DNA of 14,819 bases from Phycisphaerales bacterium UBA1910. Lineage in GTDB: Bacteria; Planctomycetota; Phycisphaerae; Phycisphaerales; UBA1924. Position numbers and translations under genes: made by a program. The notes under the pieces were generated by a model. The model did no database searches, had not been told where the DNA came from, and saw only the letters and a list, made by a program, of their open reading frames with translations. Positions 13,552 through 14,819 of the stretch are shown here, in pieces. The stretch's first letter is position 1. Each line of letters begins with the position of its first letter. The stretch lies in the NCBI GenBank assembly GCA_002337545.1, contig DDGE01000012.1, forward strand, positions 39,034 through 53,852, given 5' to 3'.

Positions 13552-14316
13552 ATGAACTGGTTGCTCTTCATCCCCATCGCCTTCGTCTCGGGCTCTATCC
13601 CCTTCGGGTTCCTCATCGGAAAACTCAAGGGCGTCGATATCCGTGAGCACGGCTCGGGCAACATCGGCGCAACCAACCTCGGCCGCGTCTTCGGGCGCCC
13701 CTACTTCTTCCTCTGCTTCTTCCTCGACATGCTGAAGGGACTCATCCCAACCGCGATCGCGGGGCAGGTCATGGGCACACTCGGAACGCTTCAGGCCGAA
13801 ACAGGCGATGCGTTCTGGTGGATGGGCGTCATGTTCGCCACCGTCCTCGGGCACATGTTCACACCATGGCTGGGCTTCAAAGGCGGCAAGGGTGTCGCGA
13901 CCGGTCTGGGCGCACTCGTTGGGGTGTTCCCCGCAATGACCCTCCCCGCTGCGGGCGCCCTGCTCGTCTACATCATGGTGCTCATGCTCTGGCGCTATGT
14001 GAGTCTGGGCTCGTGCAGCGCCGCGGCGTCGTTACCGCTCTGGGTCTGGATCATCTTCGCGCAATACCAGACCCTCATGGAACGCAAGCTCTCCACACGC
14101 ACCGATTGGGAACGACTCACCATTGATCAGGTCGAACAGCTCAAAGCAGACATCCCCAACTTCGGGATACCCTTCTTCATCGTCGCCCTCATCCTCGCGA
14201 TCCTCGTGATATACAAGCACCGAACGAACCTGTCACGCATCGCACGGGGTGAAGAACCCAAACTCGGCGAGTCTCGCGCAACACCCCAGACTTCCCAACC
14301 CGAAGCGACGAGCTGA
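13552..14316 (+). CDS. plsY: Glycerol-3-phosphate acyltransferase PlsY
   Basis: An integral inner-membrane enzyme that transfers an acyl group from acyl-phosphate to glycerol-3-phosphate, giving lysophosphatidate, the first step of phospholipid synthesis. All three family motifs are visible: HGSGNIGATNLGR (33-45), GHMFTPWLGFKGGKGVAT (100-117) and YKHRTNLSRIARGEE (221-235), between several membrane helices. At 254 residues it is longer than the usual 190-220: a soluble-looking segment (about 172-205, MERKLSTRTDWERLT and onward) is inserted before the last helix, and the C-terminus has a short polar tail. The start at 13552 puts the first helix at the N-terminus; the upstream in-frame Met codons lie inside tmk. 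It is 22 bases after tmk. No clear Shine-Dalgarno; TATGCT (13537-13542) lies nine bases before the ATG. Confidence 0.96.
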   Translation: MNWLLFIPIAFVSGSIPFGFLIGKLKGVDIREHGSGNIGATNLGRVFGRPYFFLCFFLDMLKGLIPTAIAGQVMGTLGTLQAETGDAFWWMGVMFATVLGHMFTPWLGFKGGKGVATGLGALVGVFPAMTLPAAGALLVYIMVLMLWRYVSLGSCSAAASLPLWVWIIFAQYQTLMERKLSTRTDWERLTIDQVEQLKADIPNFGIPFFIVALILAILVIYKHRTNLSRIARGEEPKLGESRATPQTSQPEATS

Positions 14317-14380
14317 CACCAATCGCGCACGATTTGTCTGCATACATGCACCGCAAAGGACCGATATGTCTTGCATGCGC

Positions 14381-14389
14381 TGGCATAAT
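14381..14389 (+). promoter_or_regulatory. Candidate extended -10 promoter of the 14506 gene
   Basis: TGGCATAAT fits an extended -10 (TG-n-TATAAT with one mismatch). Transcription would start near 14396, giving a leader of about 110 bases. No convincing -35 is seen. Confidence 0.4.
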
Positions 14390-14397
14390 CGTTCCAA

Positions 14398-14444
14398 TCC
14401 GTGTTTTTCGAGCCCCCGTGAAGGGTTGGGCTTGAGCAAACGGA
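14398..14444 (+). other. Long stem-loop in the leader of the 14506 gene
   Basis: Bases 14398-14415 can pair with 14428-14444 to give about 16 pairs, broken by one bulged G (14403) and one T/C mismatch, with a 12-base loop. The GC-rich upper part is CGAGCCC against GGGCTTG. No T tract follows, so it is not a standard terminator. The full intergenic gap (14317-14505) holds this, the candidate promoter and the ribosome site; I see no gene in it. Confidence 0.45.
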
Positions 14445-14492
14445 ACCACAGGTCGATACGGAATGCACATTTCCCATTGCGTCATTCGGCGC

Positions 14493-14499
14493 AAGGAGG
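14493..14499 (+). promoter_or_regulatory. Strong Shine-Dalgarno AAGGAGG for the 14506 gene
   Basis: AAGGAGG is a near-complete anti-Shine-Dalgarno match six bases before the ATG at 14506. It is the strongest ribosome site in the window and supports this small gene as real. Confidence 0.85.
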
Positions 14500-14505
14500 C
14501 CCTGC

Positions 14506-14763
14506 ATGTCCTATCTAAAGCTCCACCGGGACGAACCGGAGCAGCCAGACCCACCAGCACCCATCCCCTTCCGATCACTCGATCGATCTTGGCGTCATGC
14601 CGGAACGGATGAAATGGACAGCATCGCTCGCGTCGAACAGGCCCTCTCACGAGTCGAACAGAAGTTCGATGAACTCAAAGAACACGCGGACGAACTCGAC
14701 GCGTCTTTCCGAATGACGGAATGGATGGGCGACGAGGACGACGACGGCCCCTGGGCTGCCTGA
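14506..14763 (+). CDS. Small acidic coiled-coil protein, function unknown
   Basis: An 85-residue protein with a Pro-rich N-terminal third (EPEQPDPPAPIPF) and a predicted helix or coiled coil at about 37-68 (heptad-like RVEQALSRVEQKFDELKEH). It ends in an acidic, Trp-containing tail (MTEWMGDEDDDGPWAA). There is no signal peptide or membrane helix, so it is cytoplasmic. A very strong Shine-Dalgarno, a separate candidate promoter, a structured leader and a terminator right after it indicate a highly translated single-gene unit. I do not recognise the family. The coiled coil suggests it forms oligomers or binds a partner; anything further would be a guess. Confidence 0.82.
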   Translation: MSYLKLHRDEPEQPDPPAPIPFRSLDRSWRHAGTDEMDSIARVEQALSRVEQKFDELKEHADELDASFRMTEWMGDEDDDGPWAA

Positions 14764-14789
14764 ACAAAAATCCAATCAACGCACACCTG

Positions 14790-14815
14790 CGCCCGGCCCC
14801 GTTGCCGGGCGTTTT
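14790..14815 (+). terminator. Rho-independent terminator after the 14506 gene
   Basis: CGCCCGGC (14790-14797) pairs perfectly with GCCGGGCG (14804-14811) around a 6-base loop, followed by TTTT. It lies 27 bases after the stop. Confidence 0.85.
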
Positions 14816-14819
14816 GTGT

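Noticed and set aside
14398..14505. Small signal recognition particle RNA in the leader of the last gene
   Set aside because: The hairpin lacks the conserved GGAAG tetraloop region and the symmetric internal loop of SRP RNA.
1..14819. Prophage, transposon, CRISPR or defence island
   Set aside because: No integrase, transposase, terminal repeats, spaced repeats or toxin-antitoxin pattern was found; base and codon usage look uniform by eye.

Overview
This window looks like chromosomal DNA of a GC-rich planctomycete, most likely class Phycisphaerae. The main evidence is two large secreted proteins that end in the short dockerin-like FFDVSAFL repeat module and a terminal NAGCP, a C-terminal tag I associate with Phycisphaerales. 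The housekeeping genes (upp, tmk, plsY) and a tRNA-Leu are typical bacterial ones. I see no insertion sequence, prophage, CRISPR array or composition break, so this reads as an ordinary chromosomal stretch with lineage-specific secreted proteins.

Layout. 1-2458 (minus strand) is an ABC export operon: ATPase, FtsX/MacB-type permease, and a membrane-anchored Glu/Pro-rich protein cut by the window edge. 2630-4009 (plus) is a secreted cysteine-rich protein of unknown function with a dockerin-like tail, closed by a strong terminator. 4120-4764 (plus) is upp, facing tail-to-tail a minus-strand deaminase (4768-5235) that resembles yeast-type cytosine deaminase; together they would turn cytosine into uracil and then UMP. 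5248-6120 (minus) is an unknown exported protein just upstream of the deaminase. 6291-8573 (plus) is a large secreted choice-of-anchor B/LVIVD-repeat protein with an Ig-like and a jelly-roll-like region and a second dockerin-like tail. 8691-8772 (minus) is tRNA-Leu(UAG); convergent terminators lie between it and the preceding gene. 8992-14316 (plus) is a run of a DoxX-family membrane protein with a large insertion, a 900-residue von Willebrand A plus helical-repeat protein with a TonB-like N-terminus, thymidylate kinase and the glycerol-3-phosphate acyltransferase PlsY. 14506-14763 (plus) is a small coiled-coil protein behind a structured leader, with its own terminator at the window end.

Two cross-cutting observations stand out. 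First, the genes fall into two classes of start. The secreted proteins, the DoxX protein and the last small protein have clear Shine-Dalgarno sites. upp, the deaminase, the gene upstream of it, the vWA gene and tmk instead carry a TACnnT/C hexamer 6-7 bases before the start codon, which is the geometry of leaderless transcripts. Second, upp sits beside a deaminase that keeps the substrate-binding residues of yeast Fcy1, suggesting a cytosine salvage pair unlike the CodA route of E. coli. I found no clear evidence of a wholly new multi-gene system; the dockerin-tailed proteins and the DoxX/vWA pair are the least explained parts.
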